Source: Eubacteriaceae bacterium Marseille-Q4139 (GTDB lineage Bacteria > Bacillota > Clostridia > Lachnospirales > Lachnospiraceae). Taken from it: DNA of 64,000 bases. Below are positions 1 through 7,633 of this stretch, in pieces. Position 1 is the first letter of the stretch; each line of letters opens with the position of its first letter. Under the pieces are notes generated by a model, which worked only from the letters and a program-made list of their open reading frames with translations, made no database searches and had not been told where the DNA came from. The position numbers and the translations under genes are program-made. The stretch is taken from positions 1,192,365 through 1,256,364 of the forward strand of contig JAGTTQ010000001.1 of the NCBI GenBank assembly GCA_018223415.1. Reading direction: 5' to 3'.

Positions 1-500
1 CCGTCCAGATACAGCTTGATCTGGTAAGCCGTAGCATATTTCACCTTATCCCAGGTGGCAATCGTTTTATTCGCATTTCTCCATCCGGCTTCCTCCGGCG
101 CTTCAAGCTGCACCGACGGATAATAATATGCTGTCACTTTCAGGTTTTCTCCGGATTTCTTCGCGCTTCCAAGCTCTGCTCCGGAAATCTTCAAAGAACG
201 CTCGCCGTAGCTTGAGAGAAACGTGTCCCCGCCGTCGGCTGAAAGAGTCACGGTTGCCGTCACCTTCGCCCCCGGCTTCCAGCCTGACACGCTCTTGTTC
301 CATTTTACGGAATCTATCGAAACGCCGTCCGTGCTCACAGACACCTGCGGCTCCGAAATCTGTCCCGTCTCGCACGTCCCGTCAAAGCTCAGGTTCAGGC
401 TCCTAATGGTTTCCGCAAAGGCCGGGAACACTGCAAAACATGTCAGCAGCCCCGCCAGCAGCGCTCCGGCGAACAGCTTTCCTGCTGTTTTTCTCTTCAT
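1..500 (-). CDS. secreted protein, C-terminally cut by window edge
   Basis: An open frame starts at an ATG at 498-500 and runs off the left edge (166 codons visible). It begins with a clear signal peptide: a basic MKRK start, then a hydrophobic stretch ending in a PAFAE-type cleavage site near residue 28-30. The mature part is beta-rich and resembles the neighbouring 551-1834 product in order and motifs: an opening SLNLSF-like strand, a VKWNK motif, then a TWDKVKYATAYQIKLYLDG segment matching AKWNRVDNAAYEVYLYRGG. The two are therefore tandem paralogues, probably cotranscribed because only 50 bp separate them. A choline-binding repeat tail may follow outside the window. The function is unknown; it is probably a surface or secreted wall-associated protein. 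Confidence 0.75.
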   Translation of the reverse strand, partial: MKRKTAGKLFAGALLAGLLTCFAVFPAFAETIRSLNLSFDGTCETGQISEPQVSVSTDGVSIDSVKWNKSVSGWKPGAKVTATVTLSADGGDTFLSSYGERSLKISGAELGSAKKSGENLKVTAYYYPSVQLEAPEEAGWRNANKTIATWDKVKYATAYQIKLYLD

Positions 501-550
501 CTGTCATTCCTCGCTTTCTGTTCAACTGCTCCGCCGCTTTTTATACCCGC

Positions 551-1834
551 CTAGGCCCCCTGCACCTCAGGCTTTTTCCAGATACCGTTCTGATCCACAT
601 AAAATCCGTCGATATAAGTATTGAACGCCTTCGCTCCGCTTCCCGGATAGAAGTAATACCAGCTCCCGTCCACTTCCTGCCAGCCCTCGGCCATGGAGCC
701 GTCGGCTTTCATGTAATAATCCGTTCCGCCGACACCGAGCCAGCCTGTCATCATGGCGCCGTTCGTGCCGAAATCTGTCCGCGGATTCAGGTAATACCAG
801 CGCCCCTCATAGGAGAGCCAGCCAGTCTGCATCTCACCGCTGTCCTTCAGATAATAGGTATATCCATTCCTTGTCTGCCAGCCCGTCATCATAGCGCCGT
901 TTGCATCAAAAAGATACCACTGGTTTCCGATGTTGGCCCAGCAGTCCGTCAGATAACTTCCGTCGGGATACCGGTAATACCAGTATTTGTTGCTCTCAAG
1001 CCATCCCACCTGGGACGTGTCAGACGGCGGCAGCGGCGTCACAGCCGTACCATCGCTGGAAATCCGGCCGCTTCCGTCGGAAACCTCATCCTCTCCGATG
1101 TAGATCTCGTCGGAATAGCTCCAGTCGCTTGACTTTGCATATTTTTCCGTTTCTTCGTCCTTCGCCACGGCACGCACACGGAAGGAATACGTTCCCTTGA
1201 CTGTCATATACGGATACAGATTATAGGAGGTACCCGTAATCCCTGTCAGTTTTTCAACAACCTTGCCACCCCGGTAAAGGTAAACCTCATAAGCCGCATT
1301 GTCCACCCGGTTCCATTTTGCCTGGCCGAGCTTGCTCTTGCTTCCGGCATCAGTCCACTGGGCATCATCCGGGATATCGAACTCGCCTTCAGCCGGCCGC
1401 GATTTTGCCGTTACAAGCAGTTCCCTGCGGCTCTCTCTCTTGACAGAAACAAGATCTCCGCCTTTTACCTTGACGTTTCTGGAGGAATACGTCCCGTTGA
1501 ACTCATAGTCATTGATGGCCTCGATATAGATTTTCAGCGAATAGCTGGTTCCAAGTGTGGCCTCATCCGGCTCCTTGACCCATTTGGCCGACTTGACGTC
1601 GTACCTGGAATTGCTGGAAACGGCCACCTCGCAGTCATCGCCCGTATATCCGCAGTTTAAGCTGGGAAGCGGTTCTCCCGCCTCAATATCCAGATCCAGC
1701 GTAATATTCACGGAAGAAATCGCCGAAGCCGCAAACGCCGGCGAAACGCCGAGAAGCGCAAGCATAACCGCCGTAACTCCAACACTCAAAAGCCTCTTTA
1801 TCTTCTGTACCTTTGCACGTCTTTCCATATTCAT
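551..1834 (-). CDS. secreted choline-binding-repeat cell-wall protein
   Basis: The product is 427 aa. The ATG at 1832-1834 was chosen because AAAGGAG lies about 7 nt upstream; an ATG 27 bp further upstream has no such site. Residues 1-35 form a signal peptide ending in SPAFA. Residues about 36-270 are beta-rich, with a fibronectin-like segment around AKWNRVDNAAYEVYLY. Residues about 277-427 carry at least five aromatic GW repeats (for example MMTGWQTRNGYTYYL and GWLSYEGRWYYL), typical of choline- or wall-binding repeat families. The protein is thus predicted to be exported and held non-covalently on cell-wall polymers. No catalytic domain is recognised. A sigma-A promoter lies at 1888-1916. 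Confidence 0.85.
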   Translation of the reverse strand: MNMERRAKVQKIKRLLSVGVTAVMLALLGVSPAFAASAISSVNITLDLDIEAGEPLPSLNCGYTGDDCEVAVSSNSRYDVKSAKWVKEPDEATLGTSYSLKIYIEAINDYEFNGTYSSRNVKVKGGDLVSVKRESRRELLVTAKSRPAEGEFDIPDDAQWTDAGSKSKLGQAKWNRVDNAAYEVYLYRGGKVVEKLTGITGTSYNLYPYMTVKGTYSFRVRAVAKDEETEKYAKSSDWSYSDEIYIGEDEVSDGSGRISSDGTAVTPLPPSDTSQVGWLESNKYWYYRYPDGSYLTDCWANIGNQWYLFDANGAMMTGWQTRNGYTYYLKDSGEMQTGWLSYEGRWYYLNPRTDFGTNGAMMTGWLGVGGTDYYMKADGSMAEGWQEVDGSWYYFYPGSGAKAFNTYIDGFYVDQNGIWKKPEVQGA

Positions 1835-1887
1835 CCCCATCTCCTTTATCCTGTAATTCAAAATCCCAGATAATCCCTTATGGGAAT

Positions 1888-1916
1888 ATTATAAACTCAG
1901 CATCCGGCCGCGTCAA
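1888..1916 (-). promoter_or_regulatory. sigma-A promoter of the choline-binding protein gene
   Basis: Read on the minus strand, TTGACG (1911-1916) and TATAAT (1888-1893) are separated by exactly 17 bp. The start codon lies about 55 bp downstream. Confidence 0.75.
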
Positions 1917-1982
1917 CTTACGATATTCTTTCAATCCTGTAAGAAGATGGTGCAGAATTCCAAAAATGTGCCTCCCAGAAAC

Positions 1983-2024
1983 AAGAAAACAGCCAGGTGA
2001 ATACAAACATATCCACCTGGCTGT
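1983..2024 (-). terminator. rho-independent terminator of the ribosomal cluster
   Basis: There is a perfect 11-bp stem (ACAGCCAGGTG at 1989-1999 with CACCTGGCTGT at 2014-2024) and a 14-nt loop. On the minus strand it is followed by TTTTCTTGTTT. It sits 12 bp past the rplQ stop and closes the S10-spc-alpha transcript. Confidence 0.88.
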
Positions 2025-2036
2025 CACCTTAAAATC

Positions 2037-2573
2037 TTATACCAGCTCGATCATAACTGCCATTGCGCCGTCGCCCTTGCGCTGTGCGATCTTCACGATT
2101 CTCGTGTAGCCGCCGTTGCGGGAAGCGTACTTCGGAGCAATCTCATCGAACAATTTTGCCGGAAGGTCAACCTTCTTCGTATTTTTCTTTCTGCCGGCCA
2201 GAGTCGTCGGAACCTCAGTCACACCGTACAGAGTCTTTAACATCTGACGTCTTGCATGAAGTCTGGAAGGCATATCCTTCTTGATTTCCTTCTCAACTTC
2301 ATCGTAAACGGTAACTTTCTTGCCGTCAACAACTTCCTTTACTCTCTTGCCGTCTTTGTCCTTGCGGGCAACCTTAGCTGTTACCTTAACGGTCTCAAAG
2401 TTGTCCTTCTCCTTAACAGCCAGTGCGATCAGGCCCTCGGCGATGCCGCGGATTTCCTTTGCACGAGCCTCAGTGGTAACGATCTTTCCATGATATAAGA
2501 GGCTTGTTACCTGGCTTCTAAGTAATGCCTTTCTCTGACTGGATGTTCTTCCAAGCTTTCTATAACCTGACAT
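2037..2573 (-). CDS. rplQ: 50S ribosomal protein L17, with insertion
   Basis: The product is 178 aa. The N-terminal YRKLGRTSSQRKALLRSQ block and the C-terminal ASRNGGYTRIVKI block are typical L17, a protein near the peptide exit tunnel. The usual bacterial length is about 115-130 aa. The extra length is a charged insertion at roughly residues 62-108 (VARKDKDGKRV through YDEVEKEIKKD) placed just before the conserved LHARRQ motif. It is the last gene of the alpha operon, followed by a strong terminator. Confidence 0.97.
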   Translation of the reverse strand: MSGYRKLGRTSSQRKALLRSQVTSLLYHGKIVTTEARAKEIRGIAEGLIALAVKEKDNFETVKVTAKVARKDKDGKRVKEVVDGKKVTVYDEVEKEIKKDMPSRLHARRQMLKTLYGVTEVPTTLAGRKKNTKKVDLPAKLFDEIAPKYASRNGGYTRIVKIAQRKGDGAMAVMIELV

Positions 2574-2653
2574 AATTCTAATTCTCCTCCATTTGTGGAA
2601 CAGCTACCCATGCATCTTCGGGCTTACTGGATACCTGCTTTTTCTCCATAAAT

Positions 2654-3616
2654 TTACTGTTCGTCGCTCGAGTTGAGCTGAAGTCCGAGCTCTTTTAACT
2701 TTGCAAGCACTTCCTCTAAGGACTTGCGGCCCAGGTTGCGGACCTTCATCATGTCTTCGGAGGTGCGGCTGCAAAGCTCTTCCACCGTGTTGATTCCCGC
2801 ACGCTTCAAGCAGTTGTAGGAACGGACGGAAAGCTCCAGCTCGTCAATGTTCATCTCAAGGACTTTTTCTTTCTCATTGTTCTCCTTCTCGACCATGACC
2901 TCGGCAGTCTTTGCATTCTCGGACAGGTCGATGAAGAGATTCAGATGCTCGCTTAAAACCTTCGCAGCAAGGCTGACGGCCTCGTCGGGATCCAGCGTTC
3001 CGTTGGTGTAGATTTCCAGGGTCAGCTTGTCGTAATCGGTCATCTGGCCGACACGCGTATTCTCAACCGCCATATTCACACGCTCAACCGGCGTGTAGAT
3101 GGAATCCACTGCGATCACGCCGATTGGGAGATCGTCGTTCTTGTTCTTGTCAGCACTTACATAGCCGCGGCCATTGGTGATCGTAAGCTCCATGTAGAAC
3201 TTGCTGTCGGCACCGCCGCTTAAAGTTGCGATAGTCTGGTCGGGATTTAAAATCTCGATATCAGCGTCTGCCTGGATATCGGCAGCCGTGATGACACCCT
3301 CGCCCTCGAACTCGATATAAGCGGTCTTCGGCTCATTTGTATCGCTGTTATTCTTGATTGCTAAGTTTTTGACGTTCATGATGATCTCAGTCACATCTTC
3401 CTTGACTCCAGGAATGGAACTGAACTCATGCAGAACACCGTCGATTTTCACCTGGCTGACAGCGGCACCCGGCAAAGAAGAAAGCATGATTCTTCTAAGG
3501 GAATTTCCCAGAGTTGTGCCGTAGCCCCGCTCAAGCGGCTCCACGACAAACTTTCCGTATCTCTTATCTTCGGATATTTCAGCTATCTCAATGTTTGGTT
3601 TCTCAAAATCGAACAC
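2654..3616 (-). CDS. rpoA: DNA-directed RNA polymerase subunit alpha
   Basis: The product is 320 aa, the normal size. The N-terminal dimerisation domain is recognised by YGTTLGNSLRRIMLSSLPGA (about residues 32-51). The C-terminal domain, which contacts UP elements and activators, is recognised by LSVRSYNCLKRAGI and RNLGRKSLEEV (about residues 255-310). The start codon is GTG, with AAAGGAGG about 8 nt upstream. It lies between rpsD and rplQ, as usual in the alpha operon. Confidence 0.98.
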   Translation of the reverse strand: MFDFEKPNIEIAEISEDKRYGKFVVEPLERGYGTTLGNSLRRIMLSSLPGAAVSQVKIDGVLHEFSSIPGVKEDVTEIIMNVKNLAIKNNSDTNEPKTAYIEFEGEGVITAADIQADADIEILNPDQTIATLSGGADSKFYMELTITNGRGYVSADKNKNDDLPIGVIAVDSIYTPVERVNMAVENTRVGQMTDYDKLTLEIYTNGTLDPDEAVSLAAKVLSEHLNLFIDLSENAKTAEVMVEKENNEKEKVLEMNIDELELSVRSYNCLKRAGINTVEELCSRTSEDMMKVRNLGRKSLEEVLAKLKELGLQLNSSDEQ

Positions 3617-3702
3617 AAAAAGCCCCTCCTTTTGGGTATGCCTTTAAGGAATGCCACGGAGCGGAGAAAACCCGAAAAAGGGGCTCCGCTCCGGTGAATT
3701 AC

Positions 3703-4296
3703 TTATTTGGAGTACAACTCGACGATGAGCATCTCATTTACAGGAACATCAATCTCTTCTCTTGTCGGAACAGATTTTACAGTTCCCTTCAGGTTCTCCT
3801 GGTCAACCTCGATCCAGGCCGGTACAAGACGGCCGCCGGTTACTTCCAGGATGTTTTTGTATCTCTGATCACCTTTGTGTTTCTCTTTGATTTCGATCAC
3901 GTCGCCGGCCTTAACCTGGTAGGACGGGATGTTGATGCACTTGCCGTTTACAAGTACATGCTTGTGGTCTACGATCTGTCTTGCTTCTTTTCTGGTTCTG
4001 CCAAGACCCATGCGGAACAGGACGTTGTCGAGTCTGCACTCAAGAAGCTTCATCAGGTTCTCACCGCTCTGGCCGTTCATGCGGACAGCCTTTGCGTAGT
4101 AATTGCGGAACGGTTTCTCAAGAACGCCGTAGATGAACTTTGCTTTCTGCTTCTCTCTTAACTGAAGGCCATACTCGCTCATCTTCTTGTTCGCTCTTTT
4201 GGATTCTCTGTTGGATTTTTTATCAATTCCTAAATAGATCGGGTCCAAACCAAGGGATCTGCATCTTTTAAGAACAGGAACTCTATCAACTGCCAT
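3703..4296 (-). CDS. rpsD: 30S ribosomal protein S4
   Basis: The product is 197 aa. The N-terminal region begins MAVDRVPVLKRCRSLGLDP, and an S4 RNA-binding domain follows around LDNVLFRMGLGRTRKEARQ. It is a primary 16S rRNA-binding protein needed early in 30S assembly. The N-terminal zinc cysteine set of some S4 forms is absent (only one Cys near residue 13), so this is the zinc-independent type. It lies 15 bp downstream of rpsK. In some bacteria S4 represses its own operon; no specific S4 site was identified here. Confidence 0.97.
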   Translation of the reverse strand: MAVDRVPVLKRCRSLGLDPIYLGIDKKSNRESKRANKKMSEYGLQLREKQKAKFIYGVLEKPFRNYYAKAVRMNGQSGENLMKLLECRLDNVLFRMGLGRTRKEARQIVDHKHVLVNGKCINIPSYQVKAGDVIEIKEKHKGDQRYKNILEVTGGRLVPAWIEVDQENLKGTVKSVPTREEIDVPVNEMLIVELYSK

Positions 4297-4311
4297 TTTA
4301 CTTCCTCCTAA

Positions 4312-4713
4312 TTAGACTCTTCTGCGTTTTGGCGGACGGCATCCGTTGTGCGGAACCGGAGTTACGTCCTTAATGCTAGTTACTTCAAGGCCGCATGCCT
4401 GAAGGGCACGGATTGCTGCCTCACGGCCTGAACCAGGTCCTTTTACCATAACGTCAACGGATTTTAAACCGTGTACAAGAGCTGCCTTAGTTGCAGTTTC
4501 CGCAGCCATCTGAGCTGCATATGGAGTAGATTTCCTTGAACCTCTAAATCCCAGACCGCCTGCACTTGCCCAGGATAAGGCATTTCCCTGTGCATCTGTT
4601 AATGTCACGATTGTGTTGTTAAAAGATGACTGGATGTGCGCCTGTCCGCGTTCAACGTTTTTCTTTACACGCTTTTTTGTCACTTTTTTTGCAGTGGACA
4701 CTTTTTTAGCCAT
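4312..4713 (-). CDS. rpsK: 30S ribosomal protein S11
   Basis: The product is 133 aa. The conserved core is present: IQSSFNNTIVTLTDAQGN, AAETATKAALVHGL and the C-terminal TPVPHNGCRPPKRRRV. S11 lies on the 30S platform next to the mRNA exit. The N-terminus is lysine-rich. It is separated from the upstream rpsM by 190 bp without an obvious gene. Confidence 0.97.
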   Translation of the reverse strand: MAKKVSTAKKVTKKRVKKNVERGQAHIQSSFNNTIVTLTDAQGNALSWASAGGLGFRGSRKSTPYAAQMAAETATKAALVHGLKSVDVMVKGPGSGREAAIRALQACGLEVTSIKDVTPVPHNGCRPPKRRRV

Positions 4714-4903
4714 TTTAAACTAACCTACTTTCTTTTCATCTTTCTCCGCCCTGAGCGGCCTAAGGTTTCCGTCCAGGGAGCGAAATTCTGAACCCTGTTT
4801 CCTGTTTTTAAAACATGCAACTTGATTCATCATTGTTTGTTACTGCCGAAGTGCTTTGCTTTCGCCCAGTACAGCTTTCAAAAAATCAAAAACCGTCCTG
4901 TCC

Positions 4904-5272
4904 TTATTTCTTCTTGTTTGCGACTGTCTTTCTCGGGCCCTTGCAAGTTCTTGCATTGGTCTTCGTCTTCTGACCGCGGCACGGAAGGCTCTTTCTGTGA
5001 CGAATTCCTCTGTAACATCCGATCTCCTGAAGCCTCTTGATGTTTAAAGCGATTTCACGACGTAAATCACCTTCAACCGTCTGGGTATCAGCGATCACTG
5101 CTGCAATATTCTTTACTTCGTCGTCTGTCAGATCCTTCACGCGGGTGTCAGGGTTTACGCCAGCAGCCGCAAGAATACGGTTGGAACTTGCTCTACCAAT
5201 GCCGTAGATGTAAGTTAAGCCGATTTCGACACGTTTTTCTCTTGGTAAATCAACACCTGAAATACGAGCCAT
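4904..5272 (-). CDS. rpsM: 30S ribosomal protein S13
   Basis: The product is 122 aa. It begins MARISGVDLPREKRVEIGLT, has the helix-hairpin-helix segment YIYGIGRASSNRIL, and ends in the basic tail TNARTCKGPRKTVANKKK that reaches the P-site tRNA. It sits in the head of the 30S subunit. It follows rpmJ by 109 bp in the alpha operon. Confidence 0.97.
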   Translation of the reverse strand: MARISGVDLPREKRVEIGLTYIYGIGRASSNRILAAAGVNPDTRVKDLTDDEVKNIAAVIADTQTVEGDLRREIALNIKRLQEIGCYRGIRHRKSLPCRGQKTKTNARTCKGPRKTVANKKK

Positions 5273-5381
5273 GAGTGTACCTCCATTAAATAGTAGAAAA
5301 ATAATTTGATCTTACATGAACAACGCACTCTGGCGAGTCATGTAGGCGCCGCGCGAAAAAATGGGCATTCCTTATGCGGCA

Positions 5382-5495
5382 TCAGCCCTGTCTTTGTTTG
5401 TGTTTAGGATTTTCACAGATTACTCTGATACTGCCTTTTCTCTTGATGATTTTGCATTTCTCGCAAATCGGTTTCACCGATGATCTTACTTTCAC
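5382..5495 (-). CDS. rpmJ: 50S ribosomal protein L36 (zinc type)
   Basis: The product is 37 aa. Translation from a GTG at 5493-5495 gives a full L36: KVRSSVKPICEKCK, then KRKGSIRVICENPKHKQRQG. It has the zinc ligand set Cys-x2-Cys, Cys and His. An AAAGGAG site lies about 7 nt before the GTG, and no ATG is available in a suitable place. It is the first gene after the internal alpha-operon promoter at 5651-5679. Confidence 0.95.
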   Translation of the reverse strand: MKVRSSVKPICEKCKIIKRKGSIRVICENPKHKQRQG

Positions 5496-5650
5496 AGTAA
5501 TTCTCCTTTCCTTCGTAGTCCGTCTTCCTTCCGTTCCCGGCACACACCAAGCCAAAAACATGTTAAAAACGGCGTTACGTCTGCAATACCTGTATAAAAT
5601 CGTCCGAAAAATGGGCGCAATACAAGCGTCTCAACAAAGTTCGCTGGAAC

Positions 5651-5679
5651 ATTATAACACCAAAACCCTTACAAATCAA
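5651..5679 (-). promoter_or_regulatory. internal sigma-A promoter for rpmJ-rpsM-rpsK-rpsD-rpoA-rplQ
   Basis: On the minus strand TTGATT (5674-5679), 17 bp and TATAAT (5651-5656) form a near-consensus promoter 13 bp past the infA stop. It would give a leader of about 150 nt before rpmJ, so the alpha operon can be transcribed independently of the S10-spc transcript. Confidence 0.75.
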
Positions 5680-5691
5680 GAGTTTTTTGCT

Positions 5692-5910
5692 TTATTTATC
5701 TCTCCAGATGATTCTTCCCTTGGACAGATCGTAGGGGGACATTTCAAGCGTCACCTTATCGCCCGGGAGAATCCGGATGTAGTTCATGCGGAGCTTGCCA
5801 CTGATGGTTGCTAAAACCTTGTGGCCGTTCTCCAGCTCCACCTGGAACATGGCGTTCGGAAGCTTCTCCACAACTACGCCTTCGATTTCAATTACATCTG
5901 CTTTGGACAT
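5692..5910 (-). CDS. infA: translation initiation factor IF-1
   Basis: The product is 72 aa, a single S1-like OB fold: MSKADVIEIEGVV, LPNAMFQVELENGH, then RILPGDKVTLEMSPYDLSKG. IF-1 blocks the A site of the 30S subunit during initiation. It lies 5 bp downstream of the KOW-domain gene in the usual Firmicute order adk-map-KOW-infA-rpmJ. Confidence 0.97.
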   Translation of the reverse strand: MSKADVIEIEGVVVEKLPNAMFQVELENGHKVLATISGKLRMNYIRILPGDKVTLEMSPYDLSKGRIIWRDK

Positions 5911-5915
5911 ACCTT

Positions 5916-6110
5916 TTATTTCCTCCTGTATGACGTGTAAGTTTCCTTCATCCTCTTCACTGCCTGGATATGCTTTTTGTTTTTCCGGATCTGCTTTCCC
6001 GTATCATCCGTCAGGAAAACGTAGGTTCCGGCATCCTGTTCGACGGTGTAAAGCCGTCCCCTGTCATTGCCGGCCAGGGATTTTGCCATCCAGCCTTTCT
6101 TAAGCTCCAT
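5916..6110 (-). CDS. KOW-domain RNA-binding protein (YbzG-like)
   Basis: The product is 64 aa and starts MELKKGWMAKSLAGNDRG. The hydrophobic-glycine pattern matches a KOW motif of the L14e/L27e type. A small KOW protein in exactly this position (between map and infA) is known in many Firmicutes, for example ybzG of Bacillus subtilis; its job is not established. It overlaps the 3' end of map by 11 bp, implying translational coupling. Confidence 0.85.
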   Translation of the reverse strand: MELKKGWMAKSLAGNDRGRLYTVEQDAGTYVFLTDDTGKQIRKNKKHIQAVKRMKETYTSYRRK

Positions 6111-6876
6111 GGCTCTCTCCCGCCGGAAGAAGCGACAGGATTTCCGGCTCTCCCTCTGTAATCAGGACCGTATTCTCGTAGTGGGCCGACAGGCTCCCGT
6201 CATCCGTCTCGACGGTCCAGTCGTCGTCCAGCCACACCACATCCGCCCGGCCTGCGTTTATCATCGGCTCAATGGCTAATGTCATGCCGGGGCGAAGCAG
6301 GATCCCTTTCCTTTTCTGGGAAAAGTTCGGAACCTCCGGGTCCTCGTGAAGATGTGTCCCGATTCCATGGCCCACCAGGTCGCGGACCACGCCATACCCA
6401 AAGCTTTCCGCATATTCCTGAATGGCACTTGAGATATCATTGAGATGATTGCCGGCTTTTGCAAATTTAATCCCTTCAAAGAAAGACTGCCGCGTCACAT
6501 CAATCAATTTCTGAGCTTCCGGAGAAATTTTCCCGATTCCGTAGGTTCTCGCCGCGTCCGAATGGTAGCCCTTATAGATCACGCCGGCGTCCAGGCTCAC
6601 GATGTCGCCTTCCTTCAGGTAACGGTGCTTGTTTGGGATCCCATGCACCACCTCGCTGTTTACGGAAACGCAGATGGAAGCCGGATAGCCGTTGTAATTC
6701 TTAAAGGAAGGGATGCAGCCGTAGCCGCGGATGATCTTTTCGCCGAGCCTGTCGATGTCCATGGTGGACATGCCCGGGCGCAGTGCCTTTGCCAGCTCGT
6801 CGTGGGTTTTTGCCAGGATCTCGCCGGCTTTCTTCATCAGTTCAATTTCTCTGGGCGATTTAATCGTTACTGCCAT
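6100..6876 (-). CDS. map: type I methionine aminopeptidase
   Basis: The product is 258 aa, a normal class Ia length. It removes the initiator methionine from nascent proteins. The pita-bread metal ligands are visible: the two aspartates in SLDAGVIYKGYHSDAARTYG, the histidine in GHGIGTHLHEDP, and glutamates in LAIEPMI and YENTVLITEGEPEI. No N-terminal zinc-finger extension is present. It sits 4 bp downstream of adk. Confidence 0.97.
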   Translation of the reverse strand: MAVTIKSPREIELMKKAGEILAKTHDELAKALRPGMSTMDIDRLGEKIIRGYGCIPSFKNYNGYPASICVSVNSEVVHGIPNKHRYLKEGDIVSLDAGVIYKGYHSDAARTYGIGKISPEAQKLIDVTRQSFFEGIKFAKAGNHLNDISSAIQEYAESFGYGVVRDLVGHGIGTHLHEDPEVPNFSQKRKGILLRPGMTLAIEPMINAGRADVVWLDDDWTVETDDGSLSAHYENTVLITEGEPEILSLLPAGESHGA

Positions 6877-6880
6877 GGTT

Positions 6881-7525
6881 TTAAGCTCCTAAAATTTTTA
6901 CGATGTCCTGGAAGACTTCTTCCATCTCTTTCGTGCCATCTACCGCCGCAAGAATCTTTTTGGCCTGATAATAGTCGATTAACGGCTGCGTCTGTTCATG
7001 GTAAACGGAAAGGCGTTTTCTTACGGTTTCGGGCTTATCGTCGTCGCGCAGCACTAACCCAGCGCCGCATTTGTCGCAGATGCCCTCTTTCTTCGGAGGC
7101 GCATAGACGATGTGGTATGTAGCGCCGCAGGATAAGCAGGCGCGCCGTCCCGACATCCTGTCAATGATATGCTCATCCGGCACATTCACATCGACGGCAA
7201 AGTCCACCGTCTCCCCGCGTTTTTCCAGGGCCTCATCAAGCGCCTCTGCCTGTGGGATCGTGCGCGGGAAGCCGTCCAGGATATAACCGTCCTTACAGTC
7301 TTCTTTGCTGATCCTGTCCATCAGAAGATCCACAGTCAGGGCATCCGGGACAAGAAGTCCCTGGTCCATGTAGGTTTTCGCCTTTTTCCCAAGTTCCGTT
7401 CCAGCTTTGATGTTGGCCCGGAAAATATCTCCTGTGGAAATATGGGGAATTCCGTATTTTGCGGAGATTTTCTCTGCCTGAGTTCCTTTGCCCGCTCCCG
7501 GAGCGCCTAACATTATTATTTTCAT
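6881..7525 (-). CDS. adk: adenylate kinase, zinc-binding lid
   Basis: The product is 214 aa. It interconverts ATP + AMP and 2 ADP. The P-loop is GAPGAGKGTQ at residues 7-16. The LID domain has four cysteines in two CxxC pairs (CLSCG and CDKCG), the structural zinc site typical of Gram-positive enzymes. The NMP-binding segment (STGDIFRAN) and DGFPR motif are also present. It lies downstream of secY. Confidence 0.97.
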   Translation of the reverse strand: MKIIMLGAPGAGKGTQAEKISAKYGIPHISTGDIFRANIKAGTELGKKAKTYMDQGLLVPDALTVDLLMDRISKEDCKDGYILDGFPRTIPQAEALDEALEKRGETVDFAVDVNVPDEHIIDRMSGRRACLSCGATYHIVYAPPKKEGICDKCGAGLVLRDDDKPETVRKRLSVYHEQTQPLIDYYQAKKILAAVDGTKEMEEVFQDIVKILGA

Positions 7526-7564
7526 GCGTTTCCTCCCATAAGCTAAAAAGCCAATAGACGCAAT

Positions 7565-7605
7565 AACCCGAAGCAGGCGAAAAAGAGTTTCCGCCTGTTC
7601 CGGTT
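7565..7605 (-). promoter_or_regulatory. hairpin between secY and adk
   Basis: An imperfect inverted repeat (AACCCGAAGCAGGCG at 7565-7579 with CGCCTGTTCCGGTT at 7592-7605; one mismatch and one bulge) can form a strong stem in the minus-strand transcript. A short T-rich stretch follows about 15 nt later. It may be an mRNA processing site or a weak attenuator; no direct evidence distinguishes these. Confidence 0.45.
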
Positions 7606-7633
7606 TATTTTCTGCAACTGCCGCCCTTCCTTA

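Noticed and set aside
440..1132. long open frame on the plus strand opposite the choline-binding protein gene
   Set aside because: It is antisense to a strong gene with signal peptide, promoter and repeats, and has no family pattern or ribosome site.
4714..4903. 190-bp gap between rpsK and rpsM
   Set aside because: Only a small CCGC/GCGG hairpin was seen; no gene, repeat or convincing control site.
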